NCBI GenBank assembly: GCA_963989385.1
Contig: OZ022515.1
Location: forward strand, 9,580,803 to 9,644,802
Length of the DNA stretch: 64,000 bases
Source of the DNA: Ctena decussata
Taxonomy: Eukaryota; Mollusca; Bivalvia; Lucinida; Lucinidae
Direction of reading: 5' to 3'
The notes below the pieces were generated by a model that searched no databases, was not told the origin of the DNA, and was given only the letters and a program-made list of their open reading frames with translations. Below are positions 1 through 12,171 of this stretch, one piece after another; positions within the stretch are counted from its first letter, which is position 1; the number at the start of each line of letters is the position of its first letter. The position numbers were made by a program, and so were the translations under genes.

Positions 1-1087
1 ACTACCCTTACACTACTTATTTCAGCTCAAGACACACTTGGCCCAGATTTCCTTGTTTATTAGATTGAAAATAAAAATCAGACATGTGCCCCAATGGAAG
101 TCGACCCCATGACTCCCTTCTCGAAAGGCGAACAGTAAATATACTAGTCCAGGTACTCCACTGCCCGCATGCACAGATGAACATTTGCACAAACACACAA
201 TTATACAGTATGTGCACAACCAGGCACACACATACCCTTTCCTGTCTTGGCCAGCACAGAAAGACAAAATGCCTGATCCCCATTCCCCTTCTACCCCACC
301 ACACAGACACACACACACAAATGAAATAATAAAAATGATAAAGAAAAAAATTTAAAAAATGTAATAAAGAGAAGACAGATCATAGGGTTCTAGTATCTAG
401 ACAGATTTCCGTATTGAAACCAGAGTTCACGAAAGTCTGTGAGAGTTTACAGGACCGAATCTGGCAAAATGATTAAAATGTACTTGAAAATTCTGAATAT
501 TTTTACCAGACCGAATGAATGTTTACCAGACATGTCAGGCAGTCAGACGGAGTTTCGTGAAGACTGTGAAACTCACTATTATGAGTGTGAATGGAACAAA
601 TTACATGTAATATGATAATAATAATAATGATATAAAAATAATCATATAATTTTTCCGAGGGCAAATGCTGCTAGGGAGTCACCGACTTCTCTATTTAAGA
701 AAGACTTCATTATCAAGAGAAGCAAAGAGAAAGCCACAAAAGTTTTTTTTTCCCCCTTTGTAAAAATGGTTGAAGAACATGGAACTATACCCTAACATCT
801 AAACGTGTTTGGCTATACCACTATGTTTTGTCGGCTATTTTACAAAGGAGACAACTTTAGCACAATGATATTTATTCCCCCGCCCCCTCCCCACCCCCAG
901 TCCCAGCTGCCCTTTGTGGTTAATGCATGATTCACTAACCGTGGGAGGGGCGTGGAGGGCAACTCTTTCAGAAAAGGCTTTTTTCAACTGGGAAAATGAA
1001 AATCAGAACAAGTATTTTTCTAGCTCCCATCCCTACATACATGAAGGAGGCAGAGGTTTCCATATTAGAGGGATCTTCCATACGGTA
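1..1087. other. Gene-free stretch with simple repeats
   Basis: No convincing coding exon. It holds a short CA-rich tract near 298-322, an AAT-rich tract near 616-640 and a C-rich run near 877-899. The open frames here (for example 84-329) are low in complexity and resemble no family I know. Confidence 0.5.
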
Positions 1088-1680
1088 CATAGAATAACCG
1101 AAAAGCACAGAAATACCGGAAAGCACTGCAATAACCAAAAAGCAATTTAGAAAATCAGTTTTTTGCATGAATGATCATTGTAATATTAGTTTCATGGGTG
1201 GGAGAAGCATTGAAAGAGTAGTTTTCTAGACTTCAGTTGTCTTGGTTTCAAAACTGACAACGATATTCCACAACATAGTGCACAAACATATAACCGAAAG
1301 CACTTGCACAAGTCTTGTTTACCATTAAATTTTGTGTCTCATATTGATAATCTGTTCAGTTTATAATAAACTGTATTTGACTATACATAATCATATGTTG
1401 TTTTATTTACTAATTTGGTTTGTTAAGGCAGATGGCAGTTCATGATATGCTTTGATATAACTGAAAAGCATTGGAAAAATGTTGAGCGTCTTTAGCCCCA
1501 TTTTCTGTTATAATGCTATTCAAGTATGAAACCCAAGCTAGCAAAAGTGTCACAAATAACACTACAAACAACTTCCAACCAAGAAAAGCCTTATCATTCC
1601 CATGTTAAGCTGATTTATGATATTGCTTTTTGGTTATTCAGGTGCTTTCCGGTATTTCTGTGTTTTTCGCTTATTCTATG
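1088..1680. mobile_element. Non-autonomous TIR element (about 0.6 kb)
   Basis: Inverted arms of about 58 bp lie at 1088-1145 and 1622-1680. Both carry CATAGAATAA at the outer end, ACAGAAATACCGGAAAGCAC in the middle and ATAACCAAAAAGCAAT inside, with few mismatches. The interior has looser echoes of the arm motif (ATAACCGAAAGCAC near 1291, ATAACTGAAAAGCATT near 1456), so it may have formed by internal amplification. No coding sequence is seen. The superfamily is unassigned. Confidence 0.65.
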
Positions 1681-1989
1681 AACCCGCTTCCATAGAGGTG
1701 TATGTATTCAGCTATTAATCTCAATATTGAAAATGTTTGCCTCAACAAGCTATGAGGTCTGGCTGCACCCATGCCCCTGGGGTATGAAACTTAAAGGGAC
1801 ATGCTCTAGTCTATGCATCATCTATAGGGAAATAAATCAAATAGTGGTCGGCTAGACTTTCCTTTCTATTCTTCAGCCAGGGTAATTGCTGCATTCCTAG
1901 TTTTGAAAAAGGTAATACTTGTAACTAACGAGAGTTCCCTTAATAATGCACGAGTTTGCGAAATCCGAACAATAGGTCCAATCGAAATA

Positions 1990-2612
1990 TGCACGATTTA
2001 CCAGTTATCGGTGGTCATACACTTCACTTGCAATCTAACTTATGAAAAATAACAAAGTACGAAAATGAAAGCTTCACAGAAATAAGTTGGATGTTGTCTT
2101 TAAATTTTTCAACTAAATTATAGCTGCCGATGACTATAAACACATAAACGGAGAATACATTATGCTCAGGGGCACATCCAACTCCGGATGAATGATGTAC
2201 CAGTTATCGGTGCAATAGTAAATACAGACTAATTGTCCATGCTAAAACTTTATGGTAGCACCGTGTATTGCCATATTATGACGTAACATGACCTCTAGTT
2301 TAGGGAATCTGGGTTGCAGCAGACGAAATTAAGCATCACAATGCTAATTTCATATTTGTTTATAGATACATGAAATTTATGTATGCTTGGATTTGTTTAG
2401 ATTGGTAAATATTTATGTTCTTGGTCTGAAACACTAATCACCATTACGTACCTTACTTTCAACAAGTTTTTAGTTTGAAATACAGCAGGAATATCTTGTT
2501 CATGTTTACATCTGTTTTAGTGGAAGAAAACCAAACAGCACCCAAGAAATTTGGATTATATCTGATAGCACCGATAACTGATAACCGCCGATAACTGGGT
2601 GATTGACCATAA
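1990..2612. repeat. Degenerate inverted-repeat element
   Basis: The motif ACCAGTTATCGGTG occurs near 1999 and 2199. Its reverse complement CACCGATAACTG, with a variant CCGATAACTGGGT, occurs near 2570-2600. The convergent arrangement suggests an old TIR element. Limits are approximate and no gene is visible. Confidence 0.35.
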
Positions 2613-2619
2613 TAACACT

Positions 2620-3390
2620 ACGGTTCAGAATCGTGCAGATTTCAACAAAAGGAAGAAGACAGAGAATATGTAAAGAATATCGGTAAGCCTTCACATGAAG
2701 CGTGAAATCTTTACACACCATTTCGGTCAGAAATAAAAATACATGACAATTTCTTTGGAGTTTTCATCTGATTTCAGTCGTTGTTGGTTGTCTTTTGGCA
2801 CCGAGGACAGCAAATCACCGACATTTCCGTTCCGGAAACCAGGCGTCAAAATACCGAACTTTCTTCTTCTGTATTTTCCGCCCGTCTGTTACAACTGAAG
2901 TTTATTGGTGATGGGTCCAAAGACAATCATTTACTCAGACTTTAAGACCTTTTGATCAGGGAAGCTAGTCCCTAGCCCTGACAGAAGAAGTAAACTTAGT
3001 AACCGAATCCTACCAACATAAAGCATACCTTAACAACACTACCAACATAAAGCTCATACGGACAGAACGGGACCTCAGTTGAAAGTCCCTCCAAAGGACC
3101 GGAGAAGCGGAAGACCGAACCTGCGATCCCTGAATTGGTAGTTTTGCACCTACGACCGTTATTATACATGAGATTCAAGTGATGTTTGAATGACAACGAT
3201 TTTGAAAGGGTTCGGATTCTTTGGGTCAAAATCCTTCCGCTTTCACAGACCAAAAACCCCAGTGCGTTACGCTGAGAAGCCCTGCACTGTACAGGAGCAG
3301 AAGAAGAAAAAACATATATACGAATAAAAAGATGTGACGAAATTCCAGGAAATTTATATAATCTAAGTTGTTAGAAAACTCTCCTTCTCT
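2620..3390. other. No gene recognised
   Basis: A minus-strand open frame at 2996-3253 has no recognisable motif and no supporting splice or start context. Nothing else stands out. Confidence 0.35.

Positions 3391-3393
<3 letters not shown>

Positions 3394-3428
<35 letters not shown>
3394..3428. repeat. (CT)n microsatellite
   Basis: About 17 CT dinucleotides in a row. Confidence 0.95.
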
Positions 3429-3432
<4 letters not shown>

Positions 3433-3699
3433 CCATCCGATAACCTCTTCACATACCCCGTAAGTCAACTTTATTATTATTCTCATTTAAGAAAATAAAA
3501 GAAAATAGTTTTAGGCCATCGGGTTATAGGAATAATAACATCAACAGCATTAAGCGCGAATGTGTCTTTAGACCAGAGTATGAACAACATACATATATTT
3601 CGTCAAATAATTAAAAAACGCAAATCCTACTTTCACTATTTACCTGTATAGCTGGTATTCAGTTCATTGGACAAAAGTATAAAGGAGGCCGGGAACCAG

Positions 3700-3980
3700 G
3701 CTATATGCGATCCACACGCGTTTGGCAAACGCACTTTTCATTGGTCTAAACAGCAAACGCGTGCGAACGCGAAGCGACGAAGAAACGCGAACTTATATCG
3801 CTGTTCTGATTGGCTGAAACGATTTTCGCGTACAAACGCGATTTTCGCGATTTTACGGAGCAACTCGATTGGTTCTTTCGAAAACGCGCTTCTAAATCGC
3901 AAAAACGCGTTCGTAAAAACGCGTTTCGAGCGCGTTTCGAACGCGAATTTCTTGCGAAGCGTGTGTACGGTTTTGCGCTG
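3700..3980. mobile_element. ACGCG-rich MITE-like element
   Basis: This 280-bp island is packed with AAACGCG and its reverse complement CGCGTTT, more than a dozen in total, in an otherwise AT-rich region. The left end (CCACACGCGTTTGGCAA) and the right end (TTGCGAAGCGTGTGTACGG) are imperfect inverted repeats. The motif runs in both orientations, so both strands stay open for about 110 codons. Those frames encode basic low-complexity sequence and are not called as genes. A non-autonomous DNA element is likely; its family is unknown. Confidence 0.5.
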
Positions 3981-4103
3981 CCAGTACTGTATTAGGCAGT
4001 GATTCTCGAGGCATCGAGACGGGTTTTCTAACCGCATATAAAACCCATAATAACTTATAATCGGAAACCATTTGTTCACATTTAAGGAATTAATGTTATT
4101 TTC

Positions 4104-4220
4104 AAACGTTTACTGAAATATAAACTACATCGGGTCACGAGCAAAGTAAGTGAACCACAAAAAGGGGTTTAGGTAAACTTTGCTCGAGACCCGATGTAGT
4201 TTATACTTCAGTAAACGTTT
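4104..4220. repeat. Palindromic element, copy 1 of 2
   Basis: A near-perfect inverted repeat opens with AAACGTTTACTGAA and closes with its complement. The arms contain TATAAACTACATCGGGTC and GACCCGATGTAGTTTATA around a short centre, GAACCACAAAAAGGGGTT. A related copy sits at 19485-19574. Confidence 0.75.
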
Positions 4221-4936
4221 AAAAAGCAACAACGTTTATTCCTTTTATTTATATTATTAAACGATGCTTTTGAACAATGAAAAGATAAACTAATTAAGAA
4301 ATACATATATAAGAATCGTTTAAAAACATTAATGGCCGAATTTTGCAATGGTTTAGAACAGCCACATTGTCACTGCCTACCGGTAAATTCCACCTCCTGC
4401 TGTAGATTTTACGTGCAAGTAGGCGTAGCGAGCTGTCACACAATGTATACTAGCCATTCAAGTTCATGGCATGTTGTTGATTCCACGTGCTAGTTAGTGA
4501 GATGAGCCGTCACTCAAAACCACGTGGCACAAGGAAATTATTGATTTGTAAACAACACTGACCCCGCATCAATTTATTGGGTTTACAGAGAGCTTTGCGG
4601 TGATAATATAAATATAGAGGTGTCTGTGTGACTCCAGGACTATAATGATAAACAACAGAAATACATATACAATAACCCAGAAAAGGTCACATCCAAAATC
4701 TACCTGATACTCGGAAAAAAGGAAATATACAAAACATAAATTATTCAAACAGTCTAATAGAGAGAAAACACAAAAAAACGGCTATTAACAAGTAGCAGAC
4801 CTTATTCCCGATGGCCATATATATTATGACTGTATAATGTGTCAGAGAAACTATGTGGGAATGCAAAGTTTCTTTCCTTATATATTTTCACTGTCGTCTG
4901 GTTCAGTTTCCTATTATTTTAATGTACGGCCACATT

Positions 4937-5033
4937 CCCAGCGGGCAAATGACGTCGTACTGACGTCGGTGCGATGTCAGTACGTCGCATCGACGTCAGA
5001 ATGACGTCATTTCAACGTCATGTGCCTGCTGGG
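4937..5033. mobile_element. 97-bp ACGTC-rich MITE, copy 1
   Basis: It opens CCCAGCGGGCAAATGACGTC and closes TGTGCCTGCTGGG, forming TIRs, with repeated TGACGTC inside. It has the same 97-bp length and the same type of ends as the copies at 14807-14903 and 50274-50370. Confidence 0.75.
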
Positions 5034-5578
5034 TTAAATTCAGTCATGTTCTTAAAAACTATGTCAAGGCAATGCTATATTTGGACGTACGGAAATAAAA
5101 ACAAAACTTCAGTCGAAGACTAATGTTATTGAACAGATAAAATAAACTAGACTAACTAGCAAAGTTGGAAAGTTCAGGAGATATGCGACTAACGATGTAA
5201 CTTTAATACTGACCGTGATATTGGAAAATGAAAACATTAAACATGCTTCAAGGAAGTGAAACAATCAAGGACTTCTGTCATCTTCAAGGACTATGATGAA
5301 GAATAGTAAATATGAATAAATGATACCCTAGAAAGAACACAACCCGTTGAAGACACCAAAAAGAAGAAAAATAGAAACACAGTCGACAAAAGTAGAGTGG
5401 TAAAAAAAATGACAGTCTCAGAATAATAAAAACTGAACGAATAATTTCGAACTTTACTTTGCAAGAAGGCAAATACAGCCAACTCCACATATCTCGAAGA
5501 TTGATATCTCAAAATATCTTCTTATAGCAAAGAATATATTGCCTATTTTTATTTATTTTGCAACTTTTGTTATCTTAA
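5034..5578. other. No gene recognised
   Basis: AT-rich sequence. Minus-strand open frames at 5284-5512 encode hydrophobic low-complexity sequence with no recognisable family. Confidence 0.35.
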
Positions 5579-5640
5579 ACTACTGATATCTCAAATGAAA
5601 TTTTCTGGTACCAGAAAATTTACTTTGAGATATCAGTAGT
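5579..5640. repeat. 62-bp near-perfect palindrome, copy 1
   Basis: The arms ACTACTGATATCTCAAA and TTTGAGATATCAGTAGT surround TTTTCTGGTACCAGAAAA. A transcript would form a hairpin of almost 30 bp. A second copy lies at 6254-6310. Confidence 0.8.
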
Positions 5641-6253
5641 GTGGGCTGAAATTGGACTTCTAGATATCGATAGTTGACCGAACTTCTAAACAAGTAGCCT
5701 TTCCGATCCATACCTAAACTGTCACTCTATAAACACCTGTTAATGTATAACTGGCCAATTTGACGACAAATTAGTATGTGACATAGTTCCACAAACAAAA
5801 TTGCACGTGGTCAATGTTCAACAATAAATACCTTACATTGAATGGAGGGATGTATACTTGTTTAAAGTATGCGTAATTTCGGAAACTTGAAGGTGAATTG
5901 CTATAAATCATTCACTGTCCGCGACAGGTTTATTTTCACTAATAGTCCAAAACTATACTGACTCTCAAAATATACGTCATGTCAATGCTGTCTCTTATCT
6001 GAGTCTGATATGATCTTTTATTTGTATGTTCTATGCATCCAGATTAGCCTTATTTGGTTTAAACTTAATTTATTGCTACAGGATACCGACAAATTTCTAA
6101 CAAGATTAATTACCGTCGTCCCCACAATGAGGCTGTGCAATACGTATATAGACAATAACTTATAATATGATTATAAAGTTGATATTATCGCTTACCAAAC
6201 TTTAACCAGATACAGACAACTCTCTATATCTAGGAAGTCGAGGTTCATCTCAA

Positions 6254-6310
6254 ACTACTGATATCTCAAAGTAAATTTTCTGGTCCCAGAAAATTTACTT
6301 TGAGATACCA
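6254..6310. repeat. Palindrome copy 2 with damaged right arm
   Basis: Same centre as 5579-5640 (TTTTCTGGTCCCAGAAAA) and same left arm. The right arm has decayed (GAGATACCAGGAGG), so the outermost pairs are lost. Confidence 0.75.
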
Positions 6311-7680
6311 GGAGGATGAGATATCAAGAGATGAAATGTAAAGAAAAAATAGGAAAATTTCAATACTATATTCCTTGATGTCAGAGGTTACTTTAAGAAA
6401 TCAATGTTTGAGATAACGCGGGTCAACTGTTTCTGAAAAAAGAACAGACTTGAAAACCAAAAAGTCCAAAACTATATTACTCGGAATAACAATGGCACTC
6501 AGTATCCTGATTTACAGAATTTATTATGATCAATTGTAAAGCGATATTTGGATCGTGTAAATTTCTAGACCATGACAATTAATTCTATGTAAGGAGTTTG
6601 CGATTTAAAGATCGTGCCATGAGAAAGCGATTTGTTGTTTCATGTCACTACTGTATTCGTTGTTTATCATATGACGTCGCTGTTATTCAGTGGATAGCGT
6701 CGTGTGTCATAAAAATCGTATGACCACGCGTGTAATAACATTTTTCCGCGTGCAGGTGATGTCACTGACAACGTTCATGTCAACAATGAAATTTCTTATT
6801 GAAATAATGCTCAGTTTGAAGGTGTTAGAACCCAATCTTAAAGGGACAAATGATAAAAAAATCTTACACTCGTGGTCATTTCATATGAAATTTATGAAAC
6901 TCTCCGAACCTCGTTTCATAAATGTCATTTGAAACGACCGCTCTTGTAAGATCAGCCATTTCCTTTATTTTATTTATTTATTTATATATTGTTTCATTAT
7001 TTATCATTGTTGAACTTTCAAATATTACAGGAGTTTATAATTTAACTAAGATGTCGATATTCTTACACTGAGACTTATTCAACTGCAAATTAAGGCATAA
7101 TCAGGCATTGAACAAGCTGTATTTTTTGCCAATTACGATGTCACGGATCTACAATTATGAAACTGCAAGTTACAAAACATATCACACAACTAGTGATAAA
7201 CATTCCTAAATCACAATAATGCACTTGTTCTAGATTTTCTAAGAAGTACGGCATATGAGGCCAGAAAGCACAAACATCCACATGAAACAAGAACAATTGA
7301 ATAAGCACCCTACCCCCACCCCACACCCCTCCCCCAGTAATCTGCTTCTGACCGTTCCAAGGCGGTACTTCTGTTGTGATTCCTTACTTACCTGTTCTTA
7401 CTTTTGCTTGTCCATGGTCATCTAGCAAGATGGTTACCTGTATAGCTGCCCACTTACGTAGCTTTCTGTTTTGTTTTGCAATTTAAATAAAAATGGGTAA
7501 AACACAGAATGATGTTACTGAAAATTTCAGTTAGGGTAGCTGAATGACTACCTGTTTGGAACAGAGCTGTTCATTCGGTTAGCCATGGGCTTTATGTTAA
7601 GTTTCCGAGTGATTCGCGGGCGTTTGCATCTCGATAAAAATCCCCTCAAAGGTAAAAATTCCTTACAATTCAAACAATAT
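6311..7680. other. No gene recognised
   Basis: Open frames such as 6690-6932 (plus) and 7141-7326 (minus) have no identifiable domain. A TTTA-rich tract lies near 6965-6985. Confidence 0.35.
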
Positions 7681-7920
7681 ATGAGCCGCGACACGAGAAA
7701 ACCAACAATGTGGTTGTGCGCCCAGCGCAGACTCAGATCAGCCTGGGCATCCGCCCAGTCTGATCAAAGTCTTCGCAGTCCGCATGAAGGTAGCTTAGAC
7801 TATAAGCTACCCTTTAAGCGCCTAGCGAAGAGTCTGATAAGACTGGGTGGATGCCAAGGCTGATCTGAGTCTGCGCTGGGCGCACAACCACATTGTTGGT
7901 TTTCTCGTGTTGCGGCTCAT
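7681..7920. mobile_element. 240-bp palindromic MITE (GAGCCGCGACACGAG family)
   Basis: The full element is ATGAGCCGCGACACGAGAAA at one end and its near complement at the other. Each half repeats the block CAGACTCAGATCAGCCTGGG or its complement, so the whole unit is an imperfect palindrome around TAGCTTAGACTATAAGCTA. It has no protein-coding capacity; the frames across it are shadows of the repeat. It is one of twelve near-complete copies in the window. Confidence 0.85.
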
Positions 7921-8018
7921 ATGCTTCTATGTCTTAAAATCGGAACAAACACTCCAAATAGTCAATATTTCACACGTAAAACACTTTCGACGGAGCCTGC
8001 ATTGTGAAGACATAGAGG

Positions 8019-8156
8019 ATCTTACATGAGTGCTCATGTATTATTGAATTTATTAAACGAGTTGGGGAAAAAGATGCGAGGCTTTGCCGAGCATCTTATC
8101 GTTTTTCTCCAACGTTTTTAATAAATTCAATAATACATGAGCACGAATGCAAGATT
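8019..8156. repeat. Long hairpin (about 140 bp)
   Basis: The arms contain TGCTCATGTATTATTGAATT and its complement, then GTTGGGGAAAAA and its near complement. The loop region is GATGCGAGGCTTTGCCGAGCATC, itself a hairpin. Total pairing is about 60 bp. Confidence 0.75.
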
Positions 8157-8158
8157 CT

Positions 8159-8360
8159 ATTTATCATATGACACTAAAATCATATTTTATCAGCAGTTTT
8201 TGCACTAAAACGTCACGATTTTGCCATTAGAAAACGCAACGTTTTATGGACGTCAACGCATAACGTTACGACGTAATTTGCATATTTAATCCACTAGTGG
8301 ATTATCGTTTTTAATGCATGGCATTATTACACTCTCAGATGTGACGTCATATGATAAATT
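8159..8360. mobile_element. Small TIR element beside the hairpin
   Basis: The ends TTATCATATGAC and GTCATATGATAAATT are inverted repeats. TAATCCACTAGTGGATTA sits inside. It directly adjoins the preceding hairpin, so the two may be one compound unit. Confidence 0.5.
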
Positions 8361-8438
8361 ACAGTCTTACGTTTGAAATTACGTTGACGTTACATCAGAA
8401 TTCAGGTGCAATATTCTCTATTTCCCTTACCTATTTAT

Positions 8439-9131
8439 CTTTGACATTTTTATGACGAAATATTGACTGATACTGGTTTAAATACGGTCTAGTCTCTGAA
8501 GAAGACGAAAGTCGAAACGTTAAAACCTACTGTGTTTTGTCTTATTTCTGGACTTTATCGGAATTAATGCCATACATAGGCTTGCTGTAATCGTCTCAGT
8601 TCACATTTTGTGACTTTCAATTAGCAATTTCAAAAAATATGGATTTATCAAGGACCTAATCGGAGAGAAAGTTGAGTATGAATAAAACGTCAACAGGATT
8701 TACCAATGCTTAAATTCCTCTTTGCATATGTTGTAAACCAATCTTTGTTTAAAAACTGGGCTGAGAATACGATGTTGGAATTAGTTTTCGTATCTCTTTT
8801 TCTTAAGGTATTTAGTGGCCTATGGCGAGGTGTAATTCTCATTGCGTAACTTGATTTCTGCTCTGCATTATGTAACCGATAAATTACAGCACTTTGTTGC
8901 TCCTCAGACGTGACAGTAAATATATTCATTTGCCCAGATCAAAGAATTTCAAATTACTAACTTGTTTTAAGTTTCAGCAAACATTCAAATGTCAAATAAA
9001 ATTATTATTATTTTTCTATTTTCAATAGCTGTGCCTTTGAAGACAGCTCAAAATAAGTTAATAATAAAGAACTAAAACGATGATAAGTTAAACCAGTATC
9101 AGTCAATATTTCGTCATAAAAAAAGTCAAAG
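8439..9131. mobile_element. Element with 43-bp inverted ends
   Basis: Inverted arms lie at 8439-8481 and 9088-9131. They share ATGACGAAATATTGACTGAT and CTGGTTTAA or complements, with a few indels. Just inside the left arm, 8496-8519 reads CTGAAGAAGAC-GAAA-GTCGAAACG, a short stem flanked by bases resembling a hammerhead core or the linker found in some Penelope-like retroelements. No reverse transcriptase is visible. Confidence 0.5.
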
Positions 9132-9134
9132 AAC

Positions 9135-10027
9135 TTACTTGGTAAATGCCAAATCTCAACCTGTGCCTAAATAAAATGTATAATTCTTAACGGATACATC
9201 AATGTTTTTTCCCTCTAATATGAAACGGAAGGACCTTTTTCAGAATGGCAATAAATTCAAAATTTCTCAGTCTATCGCACGTTTGTATATTTAACTTCTT
9301 CAGCATAGCTTAACTTCAAATTTAAAGAGTAACTATACTTCAGGAACTGACTGAATCAGATCCCAAACCCTATCCCTAACATCGAAGGAAAAGATTGACA
9401 AAGACATCCCAACAAACAATAAATTACAAGTGATAAGCCAAGTCAGCAGCTCTTTCCCAATTAGGTGGCAACTCAACTATCTTTACTGAACTAAATAATT
9501 TAGACCAACAGAAGGGTTACAACAGACTTAGCAAATTATACGAAAAACATTTAACAACTATTATTACCTATTTTCTATTTCTATTATAGAAGGGTTAAAA
9601 ATTAATCAGCACCGAACATAAAACAAATGCAACCGCAACGGAAGTATCGCCTTGGGACGGTCAGTAATAACTACTGGGGGGTTTTAATCGGTTTTACTGG
9701 GCCCAAAACTTCACCCGCATCCTCCGCCGCGGTGCACACAATAAGTTGGTAGTTCGGTTCGTATGGAGGTTCCCTAACTCATCAGAAAGTCATCACGGGT
9801 AACAATTAAAATCAAGAAAAGACTGTGATGAAGCAAAGATGAGGACTCAACAGCCAAAACGTGTTGAGACACATGGAGATCCCTGCGGCGTCAGCAACAC
9901 CACTGGAACACTGGAGCAAAAGAAGACCACCAGTTGAACCCCGATGGGCCAAGAAACAGACAAACATCTGGCCCCAACCAACTAATATATAGCTTTATGT
10001 AGGGGCTATCATAGAGTCTGAACCCCG
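9135..10027. other. No gene recognised
   Basis: AT-rich to about 9620, then moderately GC-rich. No coding domain identified. Confidence 0.3.
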
Positions 10028-10325
10028 ACCCACTTTGAAAGAAAAATGTGATGGACAGGTCTCGGCGGGCAACGAACATTGTTTCCGATCCACATTTACT
10101 GACGCATTCCGCGAGACAGACACAGCAGATGCAGACATCAAGTGAGGGATACCTATGTATTAACACGCGAGCACAGGCGTCTCCTATCCAGCCACCTTAA
10201 CCCCTGTGTCCTGAGAAAGGCAATAGGCAAGCGAATGAGGAAAGAGATTTCTTATGCAGCGAGAACAAGCCAAAATAATCCAAAAGAATTGAAGCCAAAC
10301 TCTGCTAAGGTTCATGTGGCTAAGA
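10028..10325. repeat. Dispersed repeat R1, copy 1
   Basis: About 300 bp diverged from, but collinear with, 10878-11155. Shared blocks include TCGGCGGGCAACGA versus TCGGCAGGCAACGA, GTATTAACACGCGAGCACAGG versus GTATTAACTCGCGAGCGCAGG, and the segment ending GCCACCTTAACCCCTGTGTC. A third partial copy is at 32389-32500. Confidence 0.65.
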
Positions 10326-10773
10326 CAACACAGTCGTAGTTTTAGAATAGTTTAGAATATTTACCAGATATACATACATCAGTAAACACGTTTCACTGAC
10401 GTGGCAAACATACACTGGTTGCGGTTATTTATTACCAGAGAATATGAGCTTTCATTATTTCGAAAACAGTGACTTTTAATGAAACCATTTCCTTTCTATG
10501 TAATGGTGCGTGTAAAAACAAGTAGGATTTAGTTTTGAATCCTTTCTCTTTGATGTACAAATATTGTCAAAGGCATTGTGGGTATAACAATGACGTAGAA
10601 AAGACAAGCTCTGATAAATGGGAAAAACGAAAATAGTGTCGTTCATGTAATACACTGTAAAAATATACTATCTCTTAGTGACGTGTGTGACAAAAATGTA
10701 CATCTCTCTGACCAGAACTGTCTAGGCCCTCGTTATTTAGCTTTTATAGAGACGTGGGTCATAGACAGCATAA

Positions 10774-10800
10774 TTAAGCCGCGACACGAGAAAACCAATA
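10774..10800 (+). mobile_element. 5' fragment of the 240-bp palindromic MITE
   Basis: Only the terminal sequence TTAAGCCGCGACACGAGAAA and a few more bases remain. The element breaks off directly before repeat R1. Confidence 0.7.
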
Positions 10801-10817
10801 TAAACGTATTCATACAT

Positions 10818-11155
10818 GTACCAAATTCAGTGCGAAAGACGCGCGTTTCTGTAATTAACTTCTTCAGTGTCGCCAAGCAAAAGTTTGAAGGAAAAGAGAT
10901 GATGGGCAGCTCTCGGCAGGCAACGAGCATCCCTCACCGAACCCAACTCACTTTCACATTCCACGAGACACACTAGCTGGAGACATCAGGTAAAGGACAC
11001 CTACGTATTAACTCGCGAGCGCAGGCGCCCCCCGTCGAGCCACCTCAACCCCTGTGTCTCGAGAAAGCCGACGGATAAGAGCATCAGGAAAGAGATGTCC
11101 GATGCAGCAAGAACCCGCAAAAAAGCCAAAACAACTCTAAAGAATGGAATCCAAA
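10818..11155 (+). repeat. Dispersed repeat R1, copy 2 with 5' extension
   Basis: It begins ACCAAATTCAGTGCGAAAGA, continues with TTAACTTCTTCAGTGTCGCC, then follows the R1 sequence of 10028-10325. The 5' part recurs at 13998-14085 and, inverted, at 23216-23280. A larger non-autonomous element is possible, but both ends are unclear. Confidence 0.6.
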
Positions 11156-11159
11156 CTAA

Positions 11160-12170
11160 AACTAGCCATTTGACCTCTTTCCTGGGAAAATTTGATCATT
11201 TTGTTTTTCCATTATTTTGTTTCACTATTAATTTGTGTTGTTACTTCATGTTACCATCACCCGTTTGGTGTCATGGGGGGATATGGAATTTTTAATTGTA
11301 TCAGTTCCCAATAACCATTTTGTACTAGTCTTAATTATCCCATATCCTCTATACCATGCGAGAGTACAGTTTATCTACACAGTTACTATTAAAACTACAC
11401 TGCGACCCGACATGAAAATTAGTTGCTCATACAATGTGTTAACATACTTAAAAAGAAGTCTAAGAGGGTCATTCAAGAAACAATTTAAATGGTTTCGTTG
11501 TAGAAACGATAATGAATTTACAGACGTTGAACCTTTCTCTATTTTATCTGTAATTGCAGCATGTACGTGAAAGCAGTGACGTCATATGCACAAACACCGA
11601 ATGTGCATCGAAGAGCTGGTTGTATTTTAAAATTCAATTGATTTGGGTAGTAATCAGTTAAAAGAAACTTTAGAAAGCTGTGCTATATCGATTAGTCTTT
11701 AAGTAACATGTCTTTTTTTTTTTTGTTTTTTTTTTGGTTGTTGTTTTTTTTTTTTCGCGTTTTTTCGCATTTCAGACGTGAGTGAAGCAATTAGTATTAG
11801 GATAAGTACAAATCCTTTGCTGAGCATGTCAAATAATTACCATAATTACAGGTGCAGGGCTTTTATTGACTAAGATCATGTACAGGTAAATCTGATTTAG
11901 ATCAGATTTATGAAATCACCTACTCGGTCTTCATGTAAGCCTACAAAGTCCAAAAAAACAAGTAAGGAAACGTTGAACTGCAACTACTTTTGACTGTGAT
12001 AGAAACGAAATTTCGTCCGTCCAATCGATTCCGAGCTGAGTCTTTACCGAGTTTCAGCGATATTAACAAATTATCGACTCTTCTAGCGGCATATCCTGAA
12101 TTACATCAAGATTAGAGTTGTCGTTTGTAAGTGGTCAAAGCGACTCGGTTATGGTACAAAAAGCTATAAT
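11160..12170. other. No gene recognised; T-rich tract
   Basis: A T-rich tract fills 11711-11768. A small palindrome, CTGATTTAGATCAG, lies near 11892-11905. The open frame at 11235-11570 has no recognisable motif. Confidence 0.35.
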
Positions 12171-12171
12171 G

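Noticed and set aside
3667..4079. Overlapping 111- and 113-codon frames on opposite strands
   Set aside because: Both lie on the ACGCG-rich island, which is stop-poor on both strands because of its motif composition.
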